The translations under genes were made by a program, and so were the position numbers. 64,000 bases of DNA from Rhexocercosporidium sp. MPI-PUGE-AT-0058 (taxonomy: Eukaryota; Ascomycota; Leotiomycetes; Helotiales). Below the pieces are notes generated by a model. The model searched no databases, was not told where the DNA came from, and saw only the letters and a list, made by a program, of their open reading frames with translations. The first letter of the stretch is position 1, and every line of letters starts with the position of its first letter. This document shows positions 49,094 to 59,428 of the stretch, piece by piece. Where the stretch lies: contig JAGTJL010000022.1 of assembly GCA_020746875.1 (NCBI GenBank), forward strand, positions 496,001 through 560,000, written 5' to 3'.

Positions 49094-50199
49094 CTCCAGC
49101 CTCTACCGCCTTGCCATTTACTATCGCATATCATGGTTAAAGAAAACCGGACACAGATGATCCTTTCAACCCCAGACTGTTGGCTTGTGCCCATACCTCT
49201 GGGGCCACAGGTAAGTAGGAGATCCTAGGTTATATTCTCTTCAATTTTACCTATCAAAGTCTCTATCACGAAGAGCTTCACATGCTTTCTTTCGGGCATG
49301 AAAGCATCTTGCTGTGTTTCTCCTCTGTCTTATTTTCCTTGTATTTTCTACGTCTGCAGTGCTTGCACAGAATAACGGTCTAGCATTCAATCCATACTTG
49401 GGTACGCAGTTCCCTTTCTTCTTGTTTATCAGACAAGACTAACACTTACCAGACGGACATCCTATCAATGTTCCTCACTCCCTTCCACTCAGCGAAAGTC
49501 ATCTGTGATCGAATTCCTCTACTATCTTCAATCTTGGACTGTGAACTTGATCAATCGAATACAGGTCAACTCTAGACCAACTTTACGAAGTGGAGCTCGA
49601 CGGGAAGATACACATGGACTAGAACAGGGGTTCGACAGTGAGACCTTGCGCTGGGTGAACTCAGATATGGCCTGTGGCCTCGATTCGGGGCAGCATTTGC
49701 TACCGGCGCGAGGTTGAGTGTGATGGACAAACCATACCACACTGGGACAATGGAGAGTTGTTGACCACAGCAAAGGATCTTAGCGGGAACTCTACGACTA
49801 TCATACGGAGTCTAGACGGCAGGAGGATACGATACTTGCGTCTTGGAAATTGAGTGGAAGTTTTGCTGATTGTTGTCAATTTGATGAATAGACACAAAGG
49901 ACTAGTGGTCAAGAAGCTCCCTCTGGCATGATAGTGTCCATTTCCCACCCACTGCAACTATAGAGCTACCTAGCATCAAGAAATGCAAGGAACGCCCCGT
50001 CCGAATAACAACACCGACTAAACTCCGCAAATCCAAAGGAAGGGTATCCAGTACCAATACTCCACTACACGATTCAATCCCATCTGTTCGAAGGATCCTA
50101 ATCCGAGTAACCCAAATAATCATTGTATGATTCCATATTCTAGCCTGTAGTACTTCTCTGCTACTCGTCCAACGATACATCCATACCGATTCCTCTCGC
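49094..50199. other. Region with unexplained exon-like fragments
   Basis: Possible plus-strand exons with good splice sites: one ending LAQNNGLAFNPYL at donor 49404 (GTACGC), the next starting at about 49455 (DGHPINVPHSLPL). An open stretch after acceptor CAG 49565 contains DSETLRWVNSDMACGLDS. A hydrophobic stretch near 49310-49340 could be a signal peptide. I could not build one continuous frame, so this is either a poorly resolved secreted protein or a decayed gene. Confidence 0.3.
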
Positions 50200-50868
50200 T
50201 CACGGGTCGCAGAAATAGAAGAAGCTCTCATCCGAGCTATGAAGTGTGGCCTCCGCAGCAGACACCGACACAATTGCGGTCGCTTCTTCCACCACAGCTG
50301 ACGAAGAGCTGGGTAGCACTGTTCCTGCCGGCGGGCCAGCTTCTGCAACTACCTGACATTGTGCTGTTTGATCATTAGCCATGTCCTTCTCTTCCCCATC
50401 TTGTCCTCCCAACCGAGGCGGAAGCATGCTCACTCTGCTGGTCATCGCAATCTCCAACTTTAATCCCACTCGCGTTGCTCCCGTCGTTCGAATTCGCGAC
50501 TTTAGCACACGCGTTATGCTGGTTGTTACACGATCGCGTGGCTGCCGTCTTGAAGTCATTAAAAGTGTCGTCGCCTACTTGGAACGGTCTTTTCGGGTCG
50601 GTCGTCAATGTTATGGGTTCTGCGGGGATGGAGGCAAGGGCTTGCGTGAATGACTGTTGGGGGAGAATGTTAGTGGTGTATCGAGGGTGAGGGAGGGAAG
50701 ATTGATGAGGGGTTTCTACGAGGAAAGTTGGACGGGAGAACGAACCATGAGATTGACGCCGTCGGCACGGGTGCGCAAGAAGCCTGGGAAAATGATTGCA
50801 AGATCTGGTGCCGCAAGGGCGTGTGCTGATAGAGTCGCTATCGCGATGGATATTGTTGTGAGCTTCAT
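50200..50868 (-). CDS. Small secreted cysteine-containing protein
   Basis: Three minus-strand exons: 50868-50746, 50653-50434, 50363-50200; 507 nt, 168 residues. Start MKLTTISIAIATLSAHALAA is a signal peptide. Splicing gives NLMSFTQALASIP at the first junction and GDCDDQQTQCQ at the second, each restoring the frame. The core is RPFQVGDDTFNDF, then RSCNNQHNACAKVAN, a pattern (Cys-Asn-Asn-Gln-x2-Asn-x-Cys with a later GDC..Q) I recognise from secreted ascomycete proteins of unknown role. A Ser/Ala/Val-rich linker follows, ending ESFFYFCDP, a common terminal signature of that group. A possible role at the cell surface or as an effector is only an inference. Confidence 0.8.
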
Positions 50869-52417
50869 TTTCGTTGGGTGTATATTTCCAAAGTACAAAA
50901 TCGTCAATAATGTCGTGAATTGAGTTTCAAAAGAAAGTATGCAGTACATAAAGTGAAAGCTGATCAATCAGGTAAGCAAGCAAGTATAATCTGTATCAAA
51001 AGAGTGTCATATCAATCCTATCGATTGATCAAAGTAAAGAGCGAGAACCAAAATGAGAAATCAAGAATCGTAGACTAAGGTTCAGCATGACAGCGGGAAC
51101 ACCCAGATCTTTAAGATTTCTATCTGAAGTACAGATCAGACGAGTAGAAAAGTAGGGAACGCATTGAAAGGCCTTGTAGCAGTATGGTTTCGGAGTTCGG
51201 ATCGTGTTCTCTGTTACAGATACAATACTTACCCCTCGAATTTAATGTCTGAGCGCCAATCTGGACTGTGCTGTGCTGTAAGCGAGTTTGATGGGCGACG
51301 AAAGGAGGGGTTTCTGGCGAATGGGAGGTGGTTTTTGTTTATTACTTGGGATACATGTGGAGAGTGGAAGTGGAGGATGTTGGTCCGTTATGATTTTTTT
51401 GGTTTAGTGGGCTTCGACTTGCTGGGCACAAGTTGTATTTTTGGGACCTGATATTTGAATGGTGGAGATGGACCAATTCACGTGCTCTCGCCGTTCCTAA
51501 TTTTCTTGATATTAATCAACAAATGCTGCAAAAAACTTATGGCAATTTTGTGCGAGTGGAAGATCTTCCGACTAGTTATTAAATTATGTCTTTCTCAAAT
51601 TTTCAAAGAAGCCAGTGCGGTCTACATTCCGCAAGCCGCTCGTTAATGCCAGACGATAACAATCCTCGAATCCTAAAACCCGCTTCATCAGTCTGAGAAC
51701 AGAATCCCTCCACCATAAAGGCCACCCAAAGAGCACATCGGAACCCATTATCCGACAGACTCGAATTCACGCACGTAGAAGATGATTTCCACACCTTCGG
51801 CACAACTTCATCGATCAGCACACCCAAGCCCGAAAAAGCCACCGACGTCTCCTCAGCCAAGCGCAACGGGCCGTCTCGGCAAGTAGTCGAACCTTCACGG
51901 CTTTTCTTGACAAGTATCTAGAAGCCGCGAAGAAGCACCCAAGACTTTCTAGACTATCCGACACGCTGCTGCCAGGATTACACTTATGCACGTGACTGCA
52001 CTGAAGACCCCTAACCAGGTCCCTGTAGCAACAGCCTGAAGCGAAGTGTAATCCTGGCAGCAGCGTGTCGGATAGAGCTGGACCTTTCATGACGTCTTTA
52101 CGCCTCACATGGTCTTTTGGGTTGGGAAGGTTGGCGTACGCGGAGGGAAGAGATTAAGGTGTTGATGGGGAGAGTGCTTGGCTGTGATGCGTTTGTTTCT
52201 TGGGAACGGACTTGGCTGGGTATTCTACTATGTAGGATGACGACGGCGAAGAGTTCGGATGGGGAAGTCTGTGGGGAGTTGGTTGCATTGCGGGTGTTGA
52301 GCCGCAGAGAGGGGAAGAGATTAGTGATATATATGAACCCTCGTCGCCTTTGCTAAAATCCGGTGTACTCACTGGAACACATCTCACCAAACATTTAGCC
52401 TTCGAGGTGATATCAAC
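50869..52417. other. 1.5-kb divergent intergenic region
   Basis: Between the small secreted protein gene (-) and the sugar transporter (+). Apart from the 32-bp inverted repeat at 51954-52075, nothing was recognised. A frame around 51895-51965 (FLDKYLEAAKKHPRL) looks protein-like and runs into the repeat. Confidence 0.45.
51954..52075. repeat. 122-bp palindromic element, perfect 32-bp arms
   Basis: The left arm 51954-51985 (CTATCCGACACGCTGCTGCC...) is the exact reverse complement of the right arm 52044-52075. The 58-base centre is not repeated. Such perfect arms are expected of a hairpin-forming MITE-like element or a recent inverted duplication. No clear target-site duplication was seen: flanks are TCTAGA and AGCTGG. 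Confidence 0.9.
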
Positions 52418-54568
52418 ATGGAAAACCGCACACCTCCATCCCTTTCTGACGCCGGTACCGCTTTCGAGAATGCACCAATTGATAAACAGACCCGGGATGC
52501 GGGAATCGAGAAAGGGGCGTATGAAGACTCGAAAGTGCCATTTATGACTGCGAGAACTTTCTTTATGTGTATTCTTGTCTCGATGGGAGGTATCTGTTTT
52601 GGGTATGATACTGGACAGGTATAGACACTACTCCTTCATTTACTTTCTATCATACATGGTTTCGCTGACACGAGTTGAAATTAGATCAGTGGTTTTCTTG
52701 AGATGGAAAACTTCCTTTACAATTTTGCCGATCAGAGGGAGCCTACTCTAGCTTTTACGTGGAGACGATCTGGGTTGATTGTTGGAATGGTAATTTAATT
52801 TCTCATTTATATGGAGGGTGGTGCAGATAGCTGACACATAGTGCAGCTTTCCATCGGAACCCTCTGCGGTGCCTTGATCTCTGCACCCATTGCGAACCAC
52901 CCTCGAGTTGGAAGACGACTTAGTATATTTGGCTGGTGTCTTATCTTCATGGTTGGTAATATCATCCAAATTGCTGCAGAATATCCAAAGTGGTATGACA
53001 TGATGGTTGGGTAAGTTCTTTGGTCTCCCGAGGGGATGCAATACTGACTCAATGCAGTCGAATCGTTTCTGGACTCGCGATCGGGGGTCTTTCTGTTCTC
53101 GTCCCAATGTATCAGGGAGAGAGTGCCCCTGCACACATTCGCGGCGCGATCGTCTGGTATGGTATCGCACCACTCACACAAAGCTCATACTAACAGTAGC
53201 AGCTGTTATCAACTATTTATCACAATCGGAATTCTCCTCGCCAACCTCATAAACTTCGGCACAGAGGGCATCTCTAATACAGGCTCATGGCGCATTCCTC
53301 TTGGAATCGGTTTCGCATGGGCCATTATTCTCTGTGTTGGTATCCTCTTCTTCCCCGAGACTCCACGCTTCGATTTCCGACAGGGCAAGATCGATCAAGC
53401 CAGGAAGAACATCGCGAGATTTCATGGAGTCAGTGAGAATCATCGTGTGGTGAGAGATCAGATGCTGGATCTTGAAGAAAAACTCGCTTCTGAAGAGTCA
53501 GCGACAGGCTTCTTGGAGGTATTCAAGGGGAAGAGGATGATGTACCACATTTTGCTGGGTGTGGGTATTCAAGCCTTCCAGCAGTTGAGTGGAGCGAATT
53601 ATTTCTTCTAGTAAGCCGTTCCCTCTCAGTTTCCCCCTCGATATCTAACATTCGCAGCTACGGAACGACGATTTTCGCTTCCGTCGGCATATCTAACTCC
53701 TTCATCACGCAAATAATCATTGGGGCTGTCAACGTTGTCTGCACCTTCCCCGGTCTCTACATGGTCGAGAAATATGGCCGTAGGAAATGTCTCACTCTCG
53801 GTGCCCTTTGGATGAGCATGTGCTTCCTCGTCTTTGCCTCGCTCGGCAATTTCAGACTCACCGATGCCCAGGGCAACAGTGATCAGACGATCGGTTATGT
53901 GATGATTGTCTTCGCTGCACTCTTCTTAGCCTCGTTTGCGAGTACCTGGGGTCCGATGGCTTGGGCTTGTGTTGCAGAGATGTATCCGGGCAAGTACAGG
54001 AGTCAGGGGATTGCTTTTTGTAGTGCGAGTAACTGGGTATGCTCACTTCCCCCTTTCGCTTGCTGTTTTGTATTCGAGATGTTGCACTAACGACGTCCAA
54101 TACAGTTCTTCAACTTCTACCTCGCCTTTTTCACGCCTCTCATCACAGATCAGATCGAGTTCGCATACGGCTACGTCTTCGCTGGTTGCAACTTGTGTGC
54201 TGCTTTACTTATTTATTTCTTCTTGATCGGTCCGTACCCTTCCTGCTTTCATATAAACACGAAGACTTACACGTGTTTTCAGAATCAAACGGAAAATCTC
54301 TCGAAGAAATTGATACCATGTACCTCCTCGAAGTTCCTCCGTAAGTGTCTCGTCCAATACGTTCAAAAGACCATTAATTGACACAGTGTCTAGACGAAAA
54401 AGCACCAACTGGGAACTCCCCGAAGAAGTCGTCGCTGCCAACGCACTACCTCGCATACAAGGCCAGCGTGACAGAGGACTGAGAGAACGAAAACACAATC
54501 TCGGTACACGAGGATCGAAGACTGTGGTTGAAAATATGGGAGCCAGTGGACATGATTGTTCTTTGTAG
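52418..54568 (+). CDS. MFS hexose transporter (sugar porter family)
   Basis: Nine exons: 52418-52618, 52685-52789, 52847-53010, 53058-53156, 53203-53610, 53658-54036, 54106-54229, 54283-54340, 54394-54568; 1,713 nt, 570 residues, all junctions in frame. It has the twelve-helix sugar-porter architecture with the family signatures FGYDTGQISG in helix 1, PRVGRRLS (GRR loop), RIVSGLAIGGLSVLVPMYQGE, FFPETPRF, GIQAFQQLSGANYFFYYG, VEKYGRRKCL and WACVAEMYPGKYRSQG. The segment GIQAFQQLSGANY with the terminal NWxxNFYLAFFTP region is typical of high-affinity glucose/monosaccharide carriers. It should import hexoses with protons at the plasma membrane. The C-terminal tail is charged and lacks the long extension of glucose sensors. 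Confidence 0.95.
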
Positions 54569-55198
54569 GCTCTGGATCGTAGAATATGAGTTATTAGTGA
54601 ATGATGGATGGCTACGTTGTGTGTACGATGGTTGCTGTACGAACAAGGTACTGGTGTCTAAGGTAGTGAGTATTAGTGCATGCATGTGTAAGCGAGATAC
54701 CATGATTAGAAATGCATGTGAGGTTATTGAACCCTCTTCTTATTTCCGTGGAAAAAGATTCACGTAGCCGAAGATAAGCTATGTTTCTCATGTTGGGCAA
54801 GTTATATGCCTTGATAACGACACCTCCTCCCACTCTAGCTGTTTGCTGTGGTCCTGTAAATCCCCTCTAAGGATTTCACTCGCATTCTTGTCCAATAATA
54901 AATCTGCTTTGGAGGCAAAATGACCCTTCTACGTGATAGTGACAGGTAAGCAGCTGACGGTGTTCCCACTTCAGTACTCCGCCTCAATCTTAAATCTCTT
55001 TTTACCCCGCTATTGTACACAAAACTACATCTCATCTTACGAACGAGGAATTCGTGGTATAACTACAATCCATCTCTCCTGTAATTTTGTTGTCACATTT
55101 TAATACCCAGGAGATCCTTCTCATCCCATTCTTGATCCTTCAATTCCCTAATCAAACAACAATTCAACCCTTGTGACGACCCCGCCTTACACCCAGAT
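54569..55198. other. Intergenic region between tandem plus-strand genes
   Basis: About 630 bases; holds the transporter 3' UTR and the aldo-keto reductase promoter. Nothing else was seen. Confidence 0.5.
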
Positions 55199-56323
55199 AT
55201 GCCACCCTCCCTCATTTTCGGCGCCGGCGGTATAGGTGAAGGTAGAATCTCACACAGCTGGGTTGACGCCTCGCAAACCTCGTCCCTGTTGTCGACCCTC
55301 TCGTCGCTCAAGCTCACGGAGCTCGATTCCGCAGCCTCATACCCACCAGGCGCGCCATGGGTTACTGAGGGCCTGCTAGGCGAGACGAAAGCTGCTCAGC
55401 AGGGTTTCGTAATTGACACGAAGATTTTGGCAAAGGGTGAGAAGGGAACAGATGGGACGCTCAGTGAGAGGGGGATTGATGAAAGTCTGGAGAAGAGTTT
55501 GAGGTTGTTGGGTATTGAGCAGGTAAGTGGGGGGGATGAGTTGAGATTCGAGGAATGGGAAGGAAGCTGAACTGATATGATGGAACAGGTAAATATCTTG
55601 TACACACATGCCCCCGATACAGCCACGCCTGCAGAAGAGACTGCCAGAGCTTTCGATAAACACTTCCGCGCCGGAAAGTTCAAGAAGGTATGAGCTTCTT
55701 CGCGTTATTATGTCATGAGCTCCTCGAGGACTAAGATTGGAAATTGACACTCCTAGCTTGGTCTCTCAAACTACAGCACCACCCAAATGGCCGAGTACCT
55801 CAAAGTCTGCGAAGAGAAAGGCTACGTCAAACCGTCTTACTACCAAGGCCATTACAACGCAATCACGCGCCAGAGTGAAGAAGAGCTCTATCCCTTACTC
55901 CGAGCCCACAACATAAAGATTGTCGCCTATGGCCCTCTCGCTGGCGGTTTCCTCACCGGCAAAGTCTCGCTCGCCTCACCTAACAAAGAAGAAATTTTGA
56001 AAGGCGGGCGCTTCCAGCCTGGAAACTTTCCAATATATAAAGAGACGTTTGATAAAGAGGATGTGCATAAGGTTATGAGATGGTTTATGAAGAAGTGTGA
56101 GGAAAAGGGATTGACGGCTACGGAAGTCAGTTTGAGGTGGATTATGTGGCACGGGGTGCTGGGGGAGGGCGATGCTGTTATTTTGGGGGCGACGAGAGAG
56201 GAACAGTTAAAAGGGAATGTGGAGTTTTGTAGGAAAGGGAGATTGGATGAGGATTTGGTAGCTGCTTGTGAGGAATTGTGGAGTAAAGTGAAGGGATTTG
56301 TGGGAGATGGATGGAGCTTTTGA
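55199..56323 (+). CDS. Aldo-keto reductase (AKR7/aflatoxin-aldehyde-reductase type)
   Basis: Exons 55199-55522, 55589-55687, 55757-56323; 990 nt, 329 residues. NADPH-dependent reduction of aldehydes or ketones in the cytosol is expected. The (beta/alpha)8-barrel landmarks are visible: start PPSLIFGAGGIGEG, catalytic Asp and Tyr in ELDSAASY, catalytic Lys in VIDTKIL, catalytic His in LYTHAPDTATP, then GLSNYSTTQMAEYL, YQGHYNAITRQSEEELYPL, AYGPLAGGFLTGK and GATREEQLKGN at the cofactor end. The composition and order match the AKR7 branch common in fungi. All catalytic positions are intact and the length is normal. The substrate is not known; no biosynthetic cluster surrounds it. Confidence 0.93.
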
Positions 56324-57737
56324 AATAGTTTCTGCTTTTTTATTTGCAATGATAGGTGACAACACAAGCTTGAGAATTAGATGGATGGGATATGGTACGG
56401 ATACTGTAAAGGCTTTTCTCTTTAGGAAAGAGTGCTTACATGCTGCTTGGAGAAGGCCAGTCATTCAAACGACCAACATCAACCAGACTAGCAACTAGAA
56501 TCAGTTCTAGAGATCTGGAACCTTCGTTGATCAATAGTTATTGCTAGGATATTCACGACTAGACCAGGAAGCATTGAGGTGCGGAGTTGTTGATTGACTT
56601 GTTGTATTAATTACAGTGGTTGTGCGATCTGCAGATACGCTCTCTAATGACTAGTGGTCTGACTAGCCGTGGCAGAGTTTGCATCCGACTCTGTCCACGT
56701 GACTAACCCGTGACTTAAACTAGCATAAACCTGTAACAATAGTAGTTTGCCACTTTTTGATATAAATCTTCCCACCCAAAGTACCCAACGAAGCACTAGG
56801 CCTTCCGAATTCTGCGTCCTATGTTTAAGCTTGACGCTATTGCTACTGACTGTGGCGGTTCTATGGGATCTAAATATGGACAGCTATCGTATACTTCTTG
56901 AAAAAACATTGCACTTTCGTTCATTTGTGAGAGGTGAAATCATGTCAAAAGTGTTGTCGTCTCACACAGACTTCGCATCAACCAAAGAGTTCAACGAATA
57001 GTGGAAAAGTAAAGATGACAAGATGGTTACACGGCTCAGAATGACAGACAAGCTTCTTAGTGAATGGCATGGTCTTGCATAGCGCAGCATAGCCTCCTAG
57101 CCAGGCGCACCCCACACTCGCGGCTGATCATTGGTGCCCTGACCCCGTCTTTTGTACCTGGAAATGTTCCGAACGGCTGAACTGCATGACCTGAGTTCAA
57201 GCATCTGACCGTCCTGTCTTGCGCAGGAACGAGAACCTCACAGCGGCTCTCCGTGCTTGTACATGCGAGCAATATGTAGAAGCCCCAGGAAAGCAAGAGT
57301 TGCGACCACGAGCAAGACTAATGACCGGACGATGAGATCATAACTCATGGAAGATCGGATGGAATCCCCTACCGCCAACCCTTGAATACTTAGCAGAAGG
57401 ATTGTTTGGATTGATGGCGAGGTGGGATTGCGGCGTAGCTAGCTTCGTTTGCTCATTTTGGGCGATGGTGTTTCCAGACCGAGTACACTGTTAGGCAGAG
57501 CAGGCAACCGTGCCTCCTTACCTAAACTTGCAAGCCTATGTGAAATTATGGAGTATATGAGGGTGAGCTCTCCCCGGTTTTTAACGAAAGGGTCTTACTG
57601 TTGAAAGTTCAAGATCCTCGGACATCTGAATCAGCCAAGCGAGAAGTCAACATCGAAAGGTCCACCTCACGAACTTTCATTCCCAACTCCAACCTCACGG
57701 TAGTTTGTCAATTTGAAGGATAAAAGACATCTCCAAA
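56324..57737. other. 1.4-kb intergenic region
   Basis: No gene recognised. A TATA-like TATATGA occurs near 57554, about 180 bases before the next start. Confidence 0.45.
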
Positions 57738-58297
57738 ATGAAGTACTCGACGGTCGCCGTATTTGCATTCTGCGCTGCTGTCGCATCTGCTGCCGACTTG
57801 AACGTGTATGTCTGCCCGTCTCCCACCTGCTCATTCCACAACCCTTGACATCACCCCTCATCCCAAGAAAAGCTTCACTGACCTCTCCAAGCCCCTCAGT
57901 AATCTCCGCATTCTACCCCGACGAGACCCCAAAGATCGACGCGAAAGCCTCAACCTCCCTCGCTAGTGCTCTCAACTCCGTCCAATCCACCTGGGAAAAC
58001 AGCAACAAATTCACATCTGCCATTGCTGCGATCTACAGCGCGGCTCCCGCCGCCGCCCAAGCCTCGCTCTCTAAATCCGATTTCGTGTATGATGCTTTGA
58101 CGACTCAGAGCTGGTACACAAAGGATGTACCTAAGGCAATCCAGACCGACATCGCGGACTACAGAAAGGCAATTAATAGTGCCGCTGCGAAGATTGTAGG
58201 CACTCCCAGTACCAGTAGCTCTGGATGCATGGCTACGGGAGTTCCGATGGTTGTTGGTGCCATGGGTGTTGTCGGGGGTGTTTGGGCTGCGATGTAG
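57738..58297 (+). CDS. Small secreted, probably GPI-anchored cell-wall protein
   Basis: Exons 57738-57805 and 57892-58297; 474 nt, 157 residues. Start MKYSTVAVFAFCAAVASAAD is a clear signal peptide and is split from the rest by an 86-nt intron. The mature part is small and helical, rich in Ala and Ser: LASALNSVQSTWENSNKFTS, AIYSAAPAAAQASL and WYTKDVPKAIQTDIADYRKA. A Ser/Thr-rich segment (TPSTSSSG) precedes a hydrophobic C-terminus (VPMVVGAMGVVGGVWAAM), the layout of GPI-anchored proteins. There is a single Cys in the mature part (SGCMATG). No enzymatic motif is seen. A wall or surface role is inferred from the layout only. Confidence 0.8.
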
Positions 58298-59428
58298 AGG
58301 ATTGTGATGACATCGGGGTCAATGAAAAATGAGTGATGGCTAGCGTGATCTTGACGGTCTAGGAATGGATTAAGACTTGAATTCCATCCCGGTCAACTGA
58401 GTTCCTCTCACCAGGTTAATTGTTAGTTGGTAGGCTTTGATGACATCGCGGAAGCAGACACCACTAATGCATATCATCTTTTCTTTTCGTTTTCTTCTGC
58501 TAAGCTTTCTTAGTTAAATGATACACCATATTAAATATAGGCTCGATTTATCTCTCCTCCAAATCAGACATGCATGCGGAGACGTTGTGATAAGTAAGAA
58601 GGAGAAAGAAAGTCATATCATCAACTTTCAATAAGTTGAAAATGAGTGTAGAGCACTCAAGTCTTGAAACACCACTCTAGGGGCAGTCGGAATCATCCCT
58701 TCCTCATCGGTACACGTGGTTCCTTTAATGTTCCTCCCTTGGTTGTCCATTCTATGAGCCTTGGATTTCTGTCCTGTTTTTGTATCTTGTGTGTGTAACC
58801 TGTTGGCTGATCATCTTTTTCGATCTGCACTCAGGTACGGTACTTGAGGAATCTACTGTATCCAGAGCAGTACTTCACAGCGCCTGGCATGTTGGCATCC
58901 TAGGCCAGGCGATTTAGATAGCAAATGTTGTCGCGGTGGTCTGCGTTGATCCATGACTTTACCCAGGTGACAGACCAGCATCGCCAGGCACAAGGTCTAA
59001 GGGAACCATTCCGTTCGATTGCCGTTCCTCAAGAATTTCCTACGGATGTAAGCCGCGGCTCGGTTTTTTGGTTGCCATGGCGCAATGGCGCCATCTCTCA
59101 TCCCATCTTGTCTTTTTCTCGAAATAGTATGTTCGTTCTTTTAGGCTGGGGTAGCGGGGGACAGAATCCAATGACGCATGGGAGTCGGTTCAGCCTATTC
59201 GCGAAACCTCGTAACCTAGCATTATCAATAGGCACGGGTACTTTGGATCCAGGGTGAATGCCTTTTAATATGGAAAGCTGTCTCCGAACGCCCTGGGTTC
59301 CCGGGAGGTGCAGTAAACAAATTTTGTTTCAATCCATATGTTGGCTTGATTTCGCACGTCGTTTGAATTGGGATTCGTTTTCTCATTCGCTTTTTTATTG
59401 CTTCCGAGGATCGTGTTTATACGGCGAG
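58298..59428. other. 1.1-kb intergenic region
   Basis: Lies between tandem plus-strand genes. It contains open but unremarkable stretches; no gene was called. Confidence 0.45.
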
